Assembly: GCA_040383605.1 (NCBI GenBank)
Contig: JBEIDF010000093.1
Coordinates: 1-12,814 of the forward strand
Reading direction: 5' to 3'
Source of the DNA: M3007 sp040383605
GTDB taxonomy: Bacteria > Bacteroidota > Bacteroidia > Chitinophagales > Saprospiraceae
DNA length: 12,814 nt
The notes under the pieces are model-generated. The model saw nothing but the letters and a program-made list of their open reading frames with translations. It had not been told where the DNA came from and ran no database searches. The position numbers and the translations under genes are program-made. Positions 1 to 7,178 of the stretch are shown one piece after another (the first letter of the stretch is position 1; each line of letters starts with the position of its first letter).

Positions 1-66
1 CACATTTCTCATACGAGCATGTCTAAAATTATATTTCTCGCTAATATGAAAGTCTTTTTCAGCCAT
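1..66 (-). other. Element-borne mini-ORF, copy 1 (runs off window)
   Basis: On the minus strand an AGGAACGAAGT stretch, which is Shine-Dalgarno-like, precedes an ATG at 66. The ORF then reads MAEKDFHISEKYNFRHA and leaves the repeat with RMRNV at the window edge, still open. The same start and first ~17 codons occur in the other two copies (10208 and 11082). Translation is not proven, because the codons coincide with the terminal inverted repeat and may be conserved for that reason. I do not recognise the peptide. Confidence 0.3.
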
Positions 67-178
67 ACTTCGTTCCTTTTTTTCGCCGTAATTAGTCCCA
101 TTACGACTGCAAAAAGCGCCTTGTCTGGCTAAAAAATCCTTTTCATATTCGCAGAGAATATAATTTTAGACACGCTCT
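15..178 (-). mobile_element. MITE-like ~165-bp element, copy 1 (inverted)
   Basis: This is one of three near-identical elements in the window; the others are at 10097-10260 and 10970-11134, and this copy is in the opposite orientation. Both ends carry an imperfect inverted repeat of about 37 bp starting GAGCATGTCTAAAATT. The interior holds a second small inverted repeat (CGTAAT, 7-nt loop, ATTACG). By eye it differs from copy 3 at about four positions. It encodes no transposase, so the size and structure fit a MITE moved by a transposase elsewhere. No target-site duplication is clear. It lies just upstream of a truncated Uma2 gene. The parent IS family cannot be named from the sequence. Confidence 0.75.
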
Positions 179-547
179 AAAAACAATTTTTCACACGATT
201 TGATGGTGATCGAAAAATCTGCGCTGCCGCCCGAACGCATTTCCAATCGGTATGCAGACGTGCCCGCAAAGTTAGTCGTGGAAGTAGATACGGAGATTGA
301 ATACGGAGACGCATTGCCTACCGAAACATATATCCACCGCAAAACACAGCAAACGCTCGATTTTGGAACCGAACGGGTGGTCTGGATTTTTACAGCCACG
401 CAAAAAATGATGGTGGCTGCGCGAGGACAGGACTGGGTGATCTGCGGCTGGGATAAATCGGTTGAACTTATTGATGGAATCCAGTTAAATATGATGAATT
501 TTTTGGCGGAAGCGGGCGTGATGTTGGATAGACCGGAAGAAGCGTGA
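179..547 (+). pseudogene. Uma2-family (DUF820) nuclease, 5'-truncated fragment
   Basis: The frame resembles the C-terminal two-thirds of Uma2/DUF820 proteins, which have a PD-(D/E)XK restriction-endonuclease-like fold. Visible parts are HDLMVIEKSALPPE (the usual PD motif, with D just before the ATG at 203), AKLVVEVDTE with the acidic core residue, and an IHRK stretch with the likely catalytic lysine, then the usual VWIF strand. Family members are about 190 aa, whereas here only about 115-120 aa remain. The frame stays open upstream through NNFSHD to about 170, where it enters repeat copy 1 and meets a stop. I infer that the element cut the gene and the N-terminal half is lost or lies outside the window. 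An intact relative sits at 1292-1855. Translation from ATG 203 or TTG 200 is possible but would lack the N-terminal fold. Confidence 0.6.
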
Positions 548-553
548 ATAAAA

Positions 554-593
554 GGTACCCGGCTAGCCAAAGCCCGCAGGGCTGACATTTTTA
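554..593 (+). repeat. REP-like hairpin cluster, possible weak terminator
   Basis: Three short palindromes follow one another downstream of the Uma2 fragment: GGTACC (554-559), GGCTAGCC (561-568) and the hairpin AGCCC-GCA-GGGCT (571-583), followed by the T-rich ATTTTTAT (587-593). The last stem is only 5 bp. It could end transcription of the fragment or be a small extragenic palindromic repeat. No second copy is visible in the window. Confidence 0.35.
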
Positions 594-633
594 TAGGTTA
601 GTTTGATTTTTAAAATTTCATGATCTAAAGTGT

Positions 634-1287
634 ATGGCAAAAACAGCAATCGTGATCGGCGCCACCGGCCTGGTGGGCGCGGAATTAGTCCGCCAACTGC
701 TGGACAGTCCGCATTATTCCCGGGTAATCACCCTGACGCGCCGCGCGCTGCCGCTGGAGCACCCCAAATTGCAACAGGAAATATTTGATTTCGATCATCC
801 AGACGCGGCGAAGCTCGTGTGCGACGATCTGTACTGCGCCATGGGTACCACGCTGGCAAAAGCCGGCTCCAAAGAAGCGCAGTACAAAATTGATTGCACC
901 TATCCCTATGAGGCGGGCAAAATCGCCCGGTCCAACGGCGCGCAGCGGTATCTATTGGTGTCTTCGATCGGGGCGAACGCGCAATCCGGAAATTTTTACC
1001 TGCGCACCAAGGGCGACCTGGAGGAAAAGATTGCCGGACTGGGCTTTGACGCTTTTGTCTCGGCGCGGCCTTCTTTTCTGCTGGGCGACCGGCAGGAATT
1101 CCGGCTGGGCGAAAAGGTCGGGATTGTGCTAACGGAGGCATTCCGTTTTTTGATTCCGAAAAAATACCGCGGCATACAGGCAGCCCAAGTGGCTGCGGCC
1201 CTGATTGCCTGGGCTAACCAGGACTTTAGAGGTATTGAGTATTTGGAGTCGGACGCGTTACAGGATTACCAGGCGGATGCCCGATAG
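634..1287 (+). CDS. NAD(P)-binding Rossmann oxidoreductase (atypical SDR)
   Basis: This 217-aa protein belongs to the NAD(P)H-binding / atypical short-chain dehydrogenase group, near the HTATIP2/TIP30-like and YbjT-like families. Residues 5-16 form the first beta strand and the GxxGxxG dinucleotide loop (VIGATGLVG). CAMGTTLAKAGS (68-79) is a loop typical of this subgroup, LLVSSIGA (107-114) is the strand with the candidate catalytic serine, and Tyr122-x3-Lys126 matches the SDR YxxxK pair. It has no signal peptide and should be cytosolic. The substrate cannot be deduced. The ATG at 634 puts the GxxG motif at the expected distance from the N-terminus, and no Shine-Dalgarno is seen. A partial -7-like TAGTTTG lies at 599-605. 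It converges with the Uma2 gene, the stop codons being 4 bp apart. Confidence 0.85.
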   Translation: MAKTAIVIGATGLVGAELVRQLLDSPHYSRVITLTRRALPLEHPKLQQEIFDFDHPDAAKLVCDDLYCAMGTTLAKAGSKEAQYKIDCTYPYEAGKIARSNGAQRYLLVSSIGANAQSGNFYLRTKGDLEEKIAGLGFDAFVSARPSFLLGDRQEFRLGEKVGIVLTEAFRFLIPKKYRGIQAAQVAAALIAWANQDFRGIEYLESDALQDYQADAR

Positions 1288-1291
1288 TTAT

Positions 1292-1855
1292 TTATATCCC
1301 GGCGTATAAATCGGCCAAGCGCAATACGAGCTCCCATTCCGAAAGTTCCAAGGCGTCTTCCGGCTTCGTCAGAGCGGCCAATTCCCAATTTTCGCCGACG
1401 CGACGGAAAAAATCTACGGACATTTTATCCTGTGCGATCACAAGGTAATAGCGCATGGAGGGCAGTGCGCTGTACTCCTCCCACTTCACGACGCGATCGG
1501 TGTGGTAAGAATCCGGAGAGGCAACTTCGATAAGGAGTTGCGGTTTTTCCATGACAAATTGATCCGTGATATCCGAGGCGGCTACGGCCATCAAATCAGG
1601 ATACCGATAAACCTGGCCATTTTTAACGGCCAGTTTGATATCATGCGTAAAGACGCGGAGACTTTGCGCGTTGAGCGGGCGACGCAAGAGTTCCAGACAG
1701 TTGTTGATAAGCTCGTTAGCCGTGATGGATTCGCCGGGCATCGCAAGGAGTTTACCGAAGTAGAACTCATGCCGCTGTTCGGAGGCGCGTTCCTTTTTCA
1801 GGTACGCCTCCGCGCTGAGTGCCGCTTCCGTGATTTGAACTCCTGCTGTGGTCAT
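1292..1855 (-). CDS. Uma2 family protein (DUF820, PD-(D/E)XK fold)
   Basis: At 187 aa this is the normal length for Uma2/DUF820 proteins, predicted nucleases of the PD-(D/E)XK superfamily whose biological role is poorly defined. The N-terminal helix and RHEFYFGKLLAMPG (28-41) match the family opening. YRYPDLMAV (83-91) holds Asp87, LLIEVASPDS (107-116) holds Glu110, and VVKWEEY (122-128) holds Lys124, so the catalytic set looks complete. It has no signal peptide. It lies 47 bp downstream of carB on the same strand, so read-through from carB is possible. TTTG and TTAAATTG-like boxes in the gap are too weak to call a promoter. It is a distinct paralogue of the truncated Uma2 gene at 179-547. 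Confidence 0.88.
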   Translation of the reverse strand: MTTAGVQITEAALSAEAYLKKERASEQRHEFYFGKLLAMPGESITANELINNCLELLRRPLNAQSLRVFTHDIKLAVKNGQVYRYPDLMAVAASDITDQFVMEKPQLLIEVASPDSYHTDRVVKWEEYSALPSMRYYLVIAQDKMSVDFFRRVGENWELAALTKPEDALELSEWELVLRLADLYAGI

Positions 1856-1902
1856 GTTTTAATTTTGGTGCAATTTAAAACATTTTACACAAACGCCCCA
1901 AA

Positions 1903-4740
1903 TTAATTATACAAATACATCGAGCGATTCCGATCCAATTCCCGGAAATACGGGTCTTTTAAATCTTTAATAAAATAAATCGCCTCGCCGGTGGATTTCA
2001 TTTCCGGGCCGAGGCGTTTATCCACGCCGGGGAATTTTTCAAAAGAAAAGACGGGAATTTTAATCGCATAGCCTTCCAGTTTTTTCTCGATCGTAAAATC
2101 TTTGAGTTTGTTGGCGCCCAGCATGACTTTCGTCGCGATGTTGAGATAAGGCACCTGGTAGGCCTTGGCGATGAAGGGCGTGGTGCGGGAGGCGCGCGGA
2201 TTGGCTTCGATGACGAACACCTGGTCGTCTTTGATGGCGAACTGGATATTGATCAGTCCGCGGATATTCAGGGTGCGGGCGATGCGCTCGGCGTATTCGC
2301 ACATCGTTTGCACGACTTTTTCAGACAGGCTGTAGGTTGGCAGCACGGCGGAGGAGTCGCCGGAGTGGATACCGGCCGGTTCGATGTGTTCCATGATCCC
2401 CATGATGTGGATCTCGTCGCCGTCGAAGATCGCGTCAATTTCCGCTTCCTGGGCGCGTTCCAGGAATTGATCAATCAGCACCCGGTTATCGGGCATGTGT
2501 TTGAAGATACTGAGCACATGGCGCTCCAGTTCGTGGTCGTTGATGACGATTTTCATGCGCTGGCCGCCGAGCACATACGAGGGGCGCACCAGCAGCGGGT
2601 AGGGAATTCTGGTGGCGACGGCGAGCGCCTCGTCCACATCGCGCGCGACGCCGTACTTGGGATAGGGGATGCCCAGTTCCTTGAGCATATCCGAGAACCG
2701 GCCGCGGTCTTCGGCGATATCCATATCATTGAAGGAGGTGCCGATGATATTCCAGCCATTTTTTTGGAGTTCGTCGGCGAGTTTCAGGGCCGTTTGGCCG
2801 CCGAGTTGCACGATGACGCCTTCAGGCTGTTCGTGTTCGAGGATTTCCTCGAGGTGTTCCCAGAAAATTGGTTCGAAGTAGAGTTTATCGGCGAGGTCGT
2901 AGTCGGTGGACACCGTTTCCGGGTTACAGTTCACCATAATCGCCTCATATCCGAGTTCCTTAATCGCCAGCACACCATGCACGCAGCAGTAGTCGAATTC
3001 GATCCCCTGGCCGATGCGGTTAGGGCCGGAGCCGAGCACCACGATTTTCTTTTTATCCGAGCGGACGCTTTCGTTTTTTTGGTCGAACGTCGAGTAGAAA
3101 TAATTCGTTTTGGATTCGAACTCTGCGGCGCAGGTATCCACCATTTTATACACCCGGCGGATGCCGAGTTCTTTGCGGCGGAGGGTGACTTCGCGTTCGG
3201 TGATGCGGAGCAGCCAGGCGATTTGTGCGTCGGAGTAGCCGTTCTTTTTGAGTTCCAGGAAGAAGTCGTAGGGCAGATCCTCCGCCACATTATAGCGGAG
3301 GAGGCGGTCTTCGAGTTTGACCAGCTTTTTGATTTCCTGGATAAACCAGTTGTCAATACCGGTCATTTTCTGCACTGATTTGGAGGGAATACCCAGTCGG
3401 AGTGCGTCTTTGACGCGGTAGATGCGGTCGTCGGATACCTTTTCCAGCCGTTCGAGGATATCCTCTGTTTTCATCCACTCCTTTTTATCTGCGCCGAGGC
3501 CCATGCGGCTGTTTTCCTGGCTTTGGCAGGCTTTCTGCAGGGCTTCGTTGAAACAGCGGCCGATGGCCATTACTTCACCGACGGATTTCATCTGGAGGCC
3601 GAGCAGGTGGTCGGCGCCGTGGAATTTTTCGAAATTCCAGCGCGGCATTTTCACGATGACATAGTCGAGCGTAGGTTCGAAGTACGCGCTGGTAGTTTTC
3701 GTGATTTGATTTTTGAGTTCGTCGAGGTTATAGCCAACGGCCAGTTTGGCTGCGATTTTGGCGATGGGATAGCCGGTGGCTTTGGAGGCCAGGGCGGAAG
3801 AGCGGGACACCCGGGGGTTTACCTCGATGGCGATGAGTTCCTCAGTTTCCGGGTTTACGGCGAACTGCACATTACAGCCGCCGGCAAAATTGCCCAGGGC
3901 GCGCATGATTCGGATGGCCTGATCGCGCATGCGCTGATAGGCCGTATCGGAGAGCGTCATGGCCGGCGCGATGGTGATGGAATCGCCGGTATGCACCCCC
4001 ATGGGGTCGAGATTTTCGACCACACAAATGATCGAGACATTGTCAATGCTGTCGCGCAGGAGTTCGAGTTCAAATTCTTTCCATCCGAGCACCGCTTTTT
4101 CCACCAGCACCTCATGCGTGGGCGAGGCGTTGAGGCCGCGTTTGAGCGCTTCGTCGAATTCCTCCTCCTTCATTACGAAGCCGCCGCCGGTGCCGCCGAG
4201 GGTATAAGAGGGTCGGATGACAAGCGGGTAGCCGATTTTCTGGGCGGCCTCCTTGCCTTCGAGGTAAGAATTGGCGATCAGGGACGGCGCGACATCAATG
4301 CCGATTTGCACCATGAGTTTGCGGAACTCCTCCCGGTTTTCTGTGCGTTCGATGGCGGCGGTGTCCACGCCGATCATGCGGCAGTTGTATTTTTCCCAGA
4401 TACCCTGGTTTTCACATTCGATGGCGAGGTTGAGCGCCGTTTGACCGCCCATAGTCGGCAGCACGGCGTCAATATCGGGCAAGTCCGGGCTTTCCTTATG
4501 TTCCCGCAGGATACCTTCGATTTGTTCCGGCGTCAGCGGGCGCAGATAGATATAATCGGCCGTGACCGGATCGGTCATGATGGTGGCCGGATTAGAGTTG
4601 ATGAGCGCCACTTTGATGCCCTCCTCGCGCAGGGAACGGCTGGCTTGGGAGCCGGAGTAATCGAACTCGCAGGCTTGTCCGATGATGATCGGCCCCGAGC
4701 CGATGATGAGGAGGGTGTGGATGCTGGTATCTTTCGGCAT
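1903..4740 (-). CDS. carB: Carbamoyl-phosphate synthase large subunit, no MGS domain
   Basis: CarB makes carbamoyl phosphate from bicarbonate, two ATP and ammonia delivered by the CarA glutaminase subunit, feeding pyrimidine and arginine synthesis. Both ATP-grasp halves are plain. The first begins GSGPIIIGQACEFDYSGSQA (14-33) and has RPSYTLGGTGGG (176-187) and EVNPRVSRSSALASK (306-320). A linking oligomerisation region spans about 400-555. The second half begins GSGPNRIGQGIEFDY (570-584), with RPSYVLGGQRM (719-729) and EANPRASRTTPF (845-856). The protein stops at residue 945, right after the second half (EMKSTGEA, 913-920). The ~130-aa MGS-like allosteric domain of the ~1073-aa E. coli enzyme is therefore absent, which from memory is usual in several Bacteroidota groups. 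No carA is adjacent. A leader with a terminator precedes it. Confidence 0.98.
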   Translation of the reverse strand: MPKDTSIHTLLIIGSGPIIIGQACEFDYSGSQASRSLREEGIKVALINSNPATIMTDPVTADYIYLRPLTPEQIEGILREHKESPDLPDIDAVLPTMGGQTALNLAIECENQGIWEKYNCRMIGVDTAAIERTENREEFRKLMVQIGIDVAPSLIANSYLEGKEAAQKIGYPLVIRPSYTLGGTGGGFVMKEEEFDEALKRGLNASPTHEVLVEKAVLGWKEFELELLRDSIDNVSIICVVENLDPMGVHTGDSITIAPAMTLSDTAYQRMRDQAIRIMRALGNFAGGCNVQFAVNPETEELIAIEVNPRVSRSSALASKATGYPIAKIAAKLAVGYNLDELKNQITKTTSAYFEPTLDYVIVKMPRWNFEKFHGADHLLGLQMKSVGEVMAIGRCFNEALQKACQSQENSRMGLGADKKEWMKTEDILERLEKVSDDRIYRVKDALRLGIPSKSVQKMTGIDNWFIQEIKKLVKLEDRLLRYNVAEDLPYDFFLELKKNGYSDAQIAWLLRITEREVTLRRKELGIRRVYKMVDTCAAEFESKTNYFYSTFDQKNESVRSDKKKIVVLGSGPNRIGQGIEFDYCCVHGVLAIKELGYEAIMVNCNPETVSTDYDLADKLYFEPIFWEHLEEILEHEQPEGVIVQLGGQTALKLADELQKNGWNIIGTSFNDMDIAEDRGRFSDMLKELGIPYPKYGVARDVDEALAVATRIPYPLLVRPSYVLGGQRMKIVINDHELERHVLSIFKHMPDNRVLIDQFLERAQEAEIDAIFDGDEIHIMGIMEHIEPAGIHSGDSSAVLPTYSLSEKVVQTMCEYAERIARTLNIRGLINIQFAIKDDQVFVIEANPRASRTTPFIAKAYQVPYLNIATKVMLGANKLKDFTIEKKLEGYAIKIPVFSFEKFPGVDKRLGPEMKSTGEAIYFIKDLKDPYFRELDRNRSMYLYN

Positions 4741-4759
4741 AGGAAAAAAGTACGGTTTT

Positions 4760-4802
4760 AAAAAAAATGCCGGAGAGCGTTTCTCAGAACGCTATCCGGC
4801 AT
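4760..4802 (-). terminator. Intrinsic terminator / attenuator in the carB leader
   Basis: The minus strand folds into a 15-bp stem with one mismatch (ATGCCGGATAGCGTT / AACGCTCTCCGGCAT) and a 6-nt loop, directly followed by eight T. That is a textbook Rho-independent terminator on the carB strand. It ends 19 nt before the carB ATG and lies downstream of the predicted carB promoter. No gene lies upstream on that strand within the intergenic region, so it more likely conditions carB expression than ends another transcript. On the plus strand the hairpin lacks a T tract. Confidence 0.8.
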
Positions 4803-4836
4803 GTCCGACACGGTTGAAATAGAATGAAATCTTCAT
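4792..4836 (-). CDS. Candidate carB leader peptide (14 codons)
   Basis: A short ORF, MKISFYFNRVGHAG, starts about 5 nt after the predicted transcription start and ends with TAG inside the 5' arm of the terminator at 4767-4802. With so short a 5' end it would be translated nearly leaderless. The placement (promoter, short ORF, terminator, structural gene) is that of an attenuation leader peptide. The only notable codon cluster is Phe-Tyr-Phe; there is no run of Arg or other obvious regulatory codon. A chance ORF of this length cannot be excluded. Confidence 0.35.
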   Translation of the reverse strand: MKISFYFNRVGHAG

Positions 4837-4845
4837 GTCGGGGTG

Positions 4846-4853
4846 CAAAGGTA
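4846..4853 (-). promoter_or_regulatory. carB promoter -7 box (TACCTTTG)
   Basis: The minus strand reads TACCTTTG, a full match to the Bacteroidota -7 consensus TAnnTTTG used by the primary sigma factor. It lies 105 bp upstream of the carB ATG. No clear TTTG -33 box is present at the usual spacing. Transcription should start within a few bases of 4841, giving a leader of about 100 nt that contains the leader ORF and the terminator. Confidence 0.55.
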
Positions 4854-4965
4854 GGGATTTGATTGGGAAATAGAACGGAGGGAAGAAAAATTTAATTTCG
4901 GATTTTGGATTCCGGATGTCGGATTGTGATTAATGTCGTATTTTGCCGAAAAATAGTGCATCCAT
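4854..4965. promoter_or_regulatory. Divergent intergenic region with CGGAT repeats and weak promoter
   Basis: This is the part of the divergent region that serves the plus-strand hydrolase. CGGAT or GGATT motifs recur in near-tandem between 4897 and 4926. TATTTTG at 4939-4945 is a one-base-short version of TAnnTTTG and would place a start about 15-20 nt before the ATG at 4966. No convincing -33 box or Shine-Dalgarno is seen. Confidence 0.3.
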
Positions 4966-6432
4966 ATGGTTTCCAGATCATTTACCCTCGTTTTTATCTT
5001 CTTTATTTCAACGCTTTGTAGCCTGTTGCGCAGCCAGCAAATCATCTCCCACACCCTCATCGGCGCCAAAACCCAGGCCCAACTGGCCGCCCAGTTTAAC
5101 CTGCCCTTCATCCAATATGGCGCGCGGTACTACAAAATCCGCTACACCTCGCCGGATGTGTACGGCGTAACGGACACGGTGTCGGGCCTACTGGCGGTAC
5201 CCGATAACGCCGCAAAAGTTTTTCCGAAGCTGGTGTACCAACACGGCACCTCCTCCTCCAAAACCAACGTACCCTCCCGCTACGGCCAACCCGGCGGCGG
5301 CGAGGGGGATATTCCCGTGCTGTTTGCCGCCATGGGCTTTGTGGCGCTCGCGCCGGATTACCTCGGCCTGGGCGATTCCCGTGGCTTCCACCCCTACGTC
5401 CACGCCGCCAGCCAGGCCTGGGTGGCCGAGGATATGCTGCGGGCGTTTGAATCCCTGCAGGGTCAGATCAATGTACACACCAACGACCAGTTGTTCATCA
5501 CCGGCTATTCCCAGGGCGGGCATGCCGCTATGGCGCTGCACCGGACGGTGGAACTGGATCCGACAAATGAATTCACCGTCACGGCCGCCGCGCACCTGTC
5601 CGGCCCGTACAGCATCGGCGAAATCATGCGCGATTTTATCCTGGCGGACGCCGTGTACTATTACCCGGGGTATATCCCCAATACGCTGCTATCGTACCAA
5701 ACGGTGTACGGCAACCTGTTCAACCAGATCACAGACGGCTTTAAACAACCCTACGCGGCGCTAATTGAGCAGTTTTACGCCGGCCAAATCAATCTTGGCA
5801 ACCTGAACGACCAACTGGTGGACTTGCTCATCGCCACAGAGGGCGCCTGCCGCCCCACGCGCATGCTGAATGATTCGCTCCGGCAGGTGGTGGCTACCAA
5901 CCCGGATCACCCGGTGAACGTCGCCCTGCGCGACAACAACGTCTATCAATGGACGCCGGAGGCGCCCACGCGCATTTTTTATTGCAAAGCCGACGATCAG
6001 GTGCCTTTCCTCAACAGCGTGCTGGCGCGCGATACCATGGTGGCGCGCGGCGCCCTCATGCTCGCCGCCGCCGACCTGGACTCCACGGCCGACCACGGCG
6101 AATGTGTCGTACCCGCACTGACCAATGCGCTGTTTTTCTTCCTGGGCTACCGCCAAATCGGCGACGTTGTGGGTACTGGCGAGCCTGCGCTGCTCGATCT
6201 GTTTTCCGTCATGCCGAACCCGGCAAGTCAGTATGTGCAAGTTCAAACAGACCACGAAGGGCTGCTGGAAGCGTACGACTTCAACGGCCGCCTGATGCTG
6301 CAACAAGCAGTGCAACCCGGCGCGCAGCAAATCGAACTCGGCGCCTGGCGAACCGGGTATTATTTGTTTGTTTTTAAAAATAACGCGGGGGTGGATGTGC
6401 AGACGGTGGTGGTAGGCGGCGCAAGTAAGTAA
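4966..6432 (+). CDS. Secreted alpha/beta hydrolase with T9SS type A sorting domain
   Basis: This 488-aa protein starts with a signal peptide (hydrophobic 6-21, cleavage near SQQ at 23-25). The alpha/beta-hydrolase catalytic domain spans about 45-395. It shows an oxyanion-type QHGTSS (92-97), the nucleophile elbow GYSQGG with Ser182, the likely acid Asp343 or Asp344 in KADDQVPF, and His377 in DHGEC. The overall pattern resembles secretory lipases and esterases, but the substrate is unknown. Residues ~411-488 form a type A Por/T9SS C-terminal sorting domain: MPNPASQYVQVQ, then YDFNGRLML, then LGAWRTGYYLFVF and a final VVVGG strand. The product should cross the inner membrane by Sec and be exported and cleaved by T9SS at the outer membrane. 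It is followed by a perfect 17-bp hairpin, so it is probably transcribed alone. Confidence 0.88.
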   Translation: MVSRSFTLVFIFFISTLCSLLRSQQIISHTLIGAKTQAQLAAQFNLPFIQYGARYYKIRYTSPDVYGVTDTVSGLLAVPDNAAKVFPKLVYQHGTSSSKTNVPSRYGQPGGGEGDIPVLFAAMGFVALAPDYLGLGDSRGFHPYVHAASQAWVAEDMLRAFESLQGQINVHTNDQLFITGYSQGGHAAMALHRTVELDPTNEFTVTAAAHLSGPYSIGEIMRDFILADAVYYYPGYIPNTLLSYQTVYGNLFNQITDGFKQPYAALIEQFYAGQINLGNLNDQLVDLLIATEGACRPTRMLNDSLRQVVATNPDHPVNVALRDNNVYQWTPEAPTRIFYCKADDQVPFLNSVLARDTMVARGALMLAAADLDSTADHGECVVPALTNALFFFLGYRQIGDVVGTGEPALLDLFSVMPNPASQYVQVQTDHEGLLEAYDFNGRLMLQQAVQPGAQQIELGAWRTGYYLFVFKNNAGVDVQTVVVGGASK

Positions 6433-6450
6433 AATAGCATAGCGGGTTAA

Positions 6451-6496
6451 CTTGTTCCTGTTTTGATTTCCGGGAAGTTATCAAAACAGGAACAAG
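6451..6496 (+). terminator. Perfect 17-bp inverted repeat, likely terminator or RNA-stabilising hairpin
   Basis: CTTGTTCCTGTTTTGAT (6451-6467) and ATCAAAACAGGAACAAG (6480-6496) are exact reverse complements around a 12-nt loop that itself contains TTCCgGGAA. It begins 18 bp after the hydrolase stop. No T tract follows, so it is not a canonical intrinsic terminator. It could end transcription, protect the 3' end of the mRNA, or bind a dimeric protein upstream of the flavin reductase. Confidence 0.55.
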
Positions 6497-6554
6497 CGCT
6501 GCAAATGCTAAAAACTATTCCCCCCATCCGCTTGTTTCCCTCTCAAAAAAATCC

Positions 6555-7163
6555 ATGCTGCTGACCCACGACGACGTCATGACCTGGGAGCGCGTGCCGC
6601 GCAGCACGCTCCTCAATGCCCTTTCCGGCTACAAAAGCGCGGTACTGGTCGGTACCGCCAACGCGCAGGGCCAAACCAACCTGGCTGTTTTTAACCAGGT
6701 CGTGCATATCGGCGCCAATCCGCCTTATCTGGCGCTGGTGATGCGCCCCACGACGGTGCCGCGCCATACGTACGACTACCTCAAAGAAACGGGCCATTGG
6801 ACGATCAACCACGTCCACCCGGAATTTGTGCAGGCGGCGCACCAAACCTCGGCGAGTTATCCCGACACGGTATCGGAATTCGACGCCTGCGGTTTTACGC
6901 CGGAATACCGACCGGGCATCCCGGCCCCTTTCGTGGCCGAAAGCCGGGTGCGGCTCGGCCTGGCATACGAGGAGGAGTACCTCATCAAAGCGAGCGGGGT
7001 GCTGCTGATTGTCGGGAAGGTGCTGGAATTGCACCTGCCGGATGACGCCGTGGCAGCCGACGGGTTTATCAACCTGGAATCGCTCGAACTGGTGGCCTCC
7101 GGCGGCCTCGACGCCTATTATGAAGGCCGGATGCTGGTGCGGCTGCCATACGCGCGGGTGTAG
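6555..7163 (+). CDS. Flavin reductase family protein (FMN-binding split barrel)
   Basis: This 202-aa protein matches the flavin reductase-like domain, the split-barrel fold shared by NADH:FMN oxidoreductases and RutF/HpaC-type proteins. The core runs SAVLVGTANAQGQTNLAVF (28-46), VHIGANPPYLALVMRP (50-65), then HTYDYLKETGHWTINHV (71-87), which follows the family pattern of flavin-phosphate contacts and the strand after them. The C-terminal half (130-200) completes the barrel. No signal peptide is present, so it is cytosolic. Its electron acceptor or partner oxygenase is not in the window. The ATG at 6555 leaves a normal N-terminus (MLLTHDDV). It is the first gene of a tight plus-strand cluster, the next start being 15-18 bp away. 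Confidence 0.88.
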   Translation: MLLTHDDVMTWERVPRSTLLNALSGYKSAVLVGTANAQGQTNLAVFNQVVHIGANPPYLALVMRPTTVPRHTYDYLKETGHWTINHVHPEFVQAAHQTSASYPDTVSEFDACGFTPEYRPGIPAPFVAESRVRLGLAYEEEYLIKASGVLLIVGKVLELHLPDDAVAADGFINLESLELVASGGLDAYYEGRMLVRLPYARV

Positions 7164-7178
7164 CGCGCACAACACGAA

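Noticed and set aside
166..588. 140-codon minus-strand frame over the Uma2 fragment
   Set aside because: The plus-strand frame has Uma2 motifs; the minus frame has none and starts and ends in repeat sequence.
1856..1902. Dedicated promoter for the intact Uma2 gene
   Set aside because: Only partial TTTG and TTAAATTG-like boxes are present; too weak to list as a feature.
2308..3378. 356-codon open frame opposite carB
   Set aside because: It lies wholly antisense to carB, whose protein is unmistakable; composition reflects carB codon bias and no domain is recognisable.
3523..4761. 412-codon open frame opposite the 5' half of carB
   Set aside because: Same reason: an antisense shadow of a well-conserved gene in GC-biased codons.
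4833..5111. 92-codon minus-strand frame upstream of carB
   Set aside because: It overlaps the signal-peptide region of the hydrolase antisense and ends in the carB promoter; no recognisable protein. It also removes the need to see the hairpin at 4767-4802 as its terminator.
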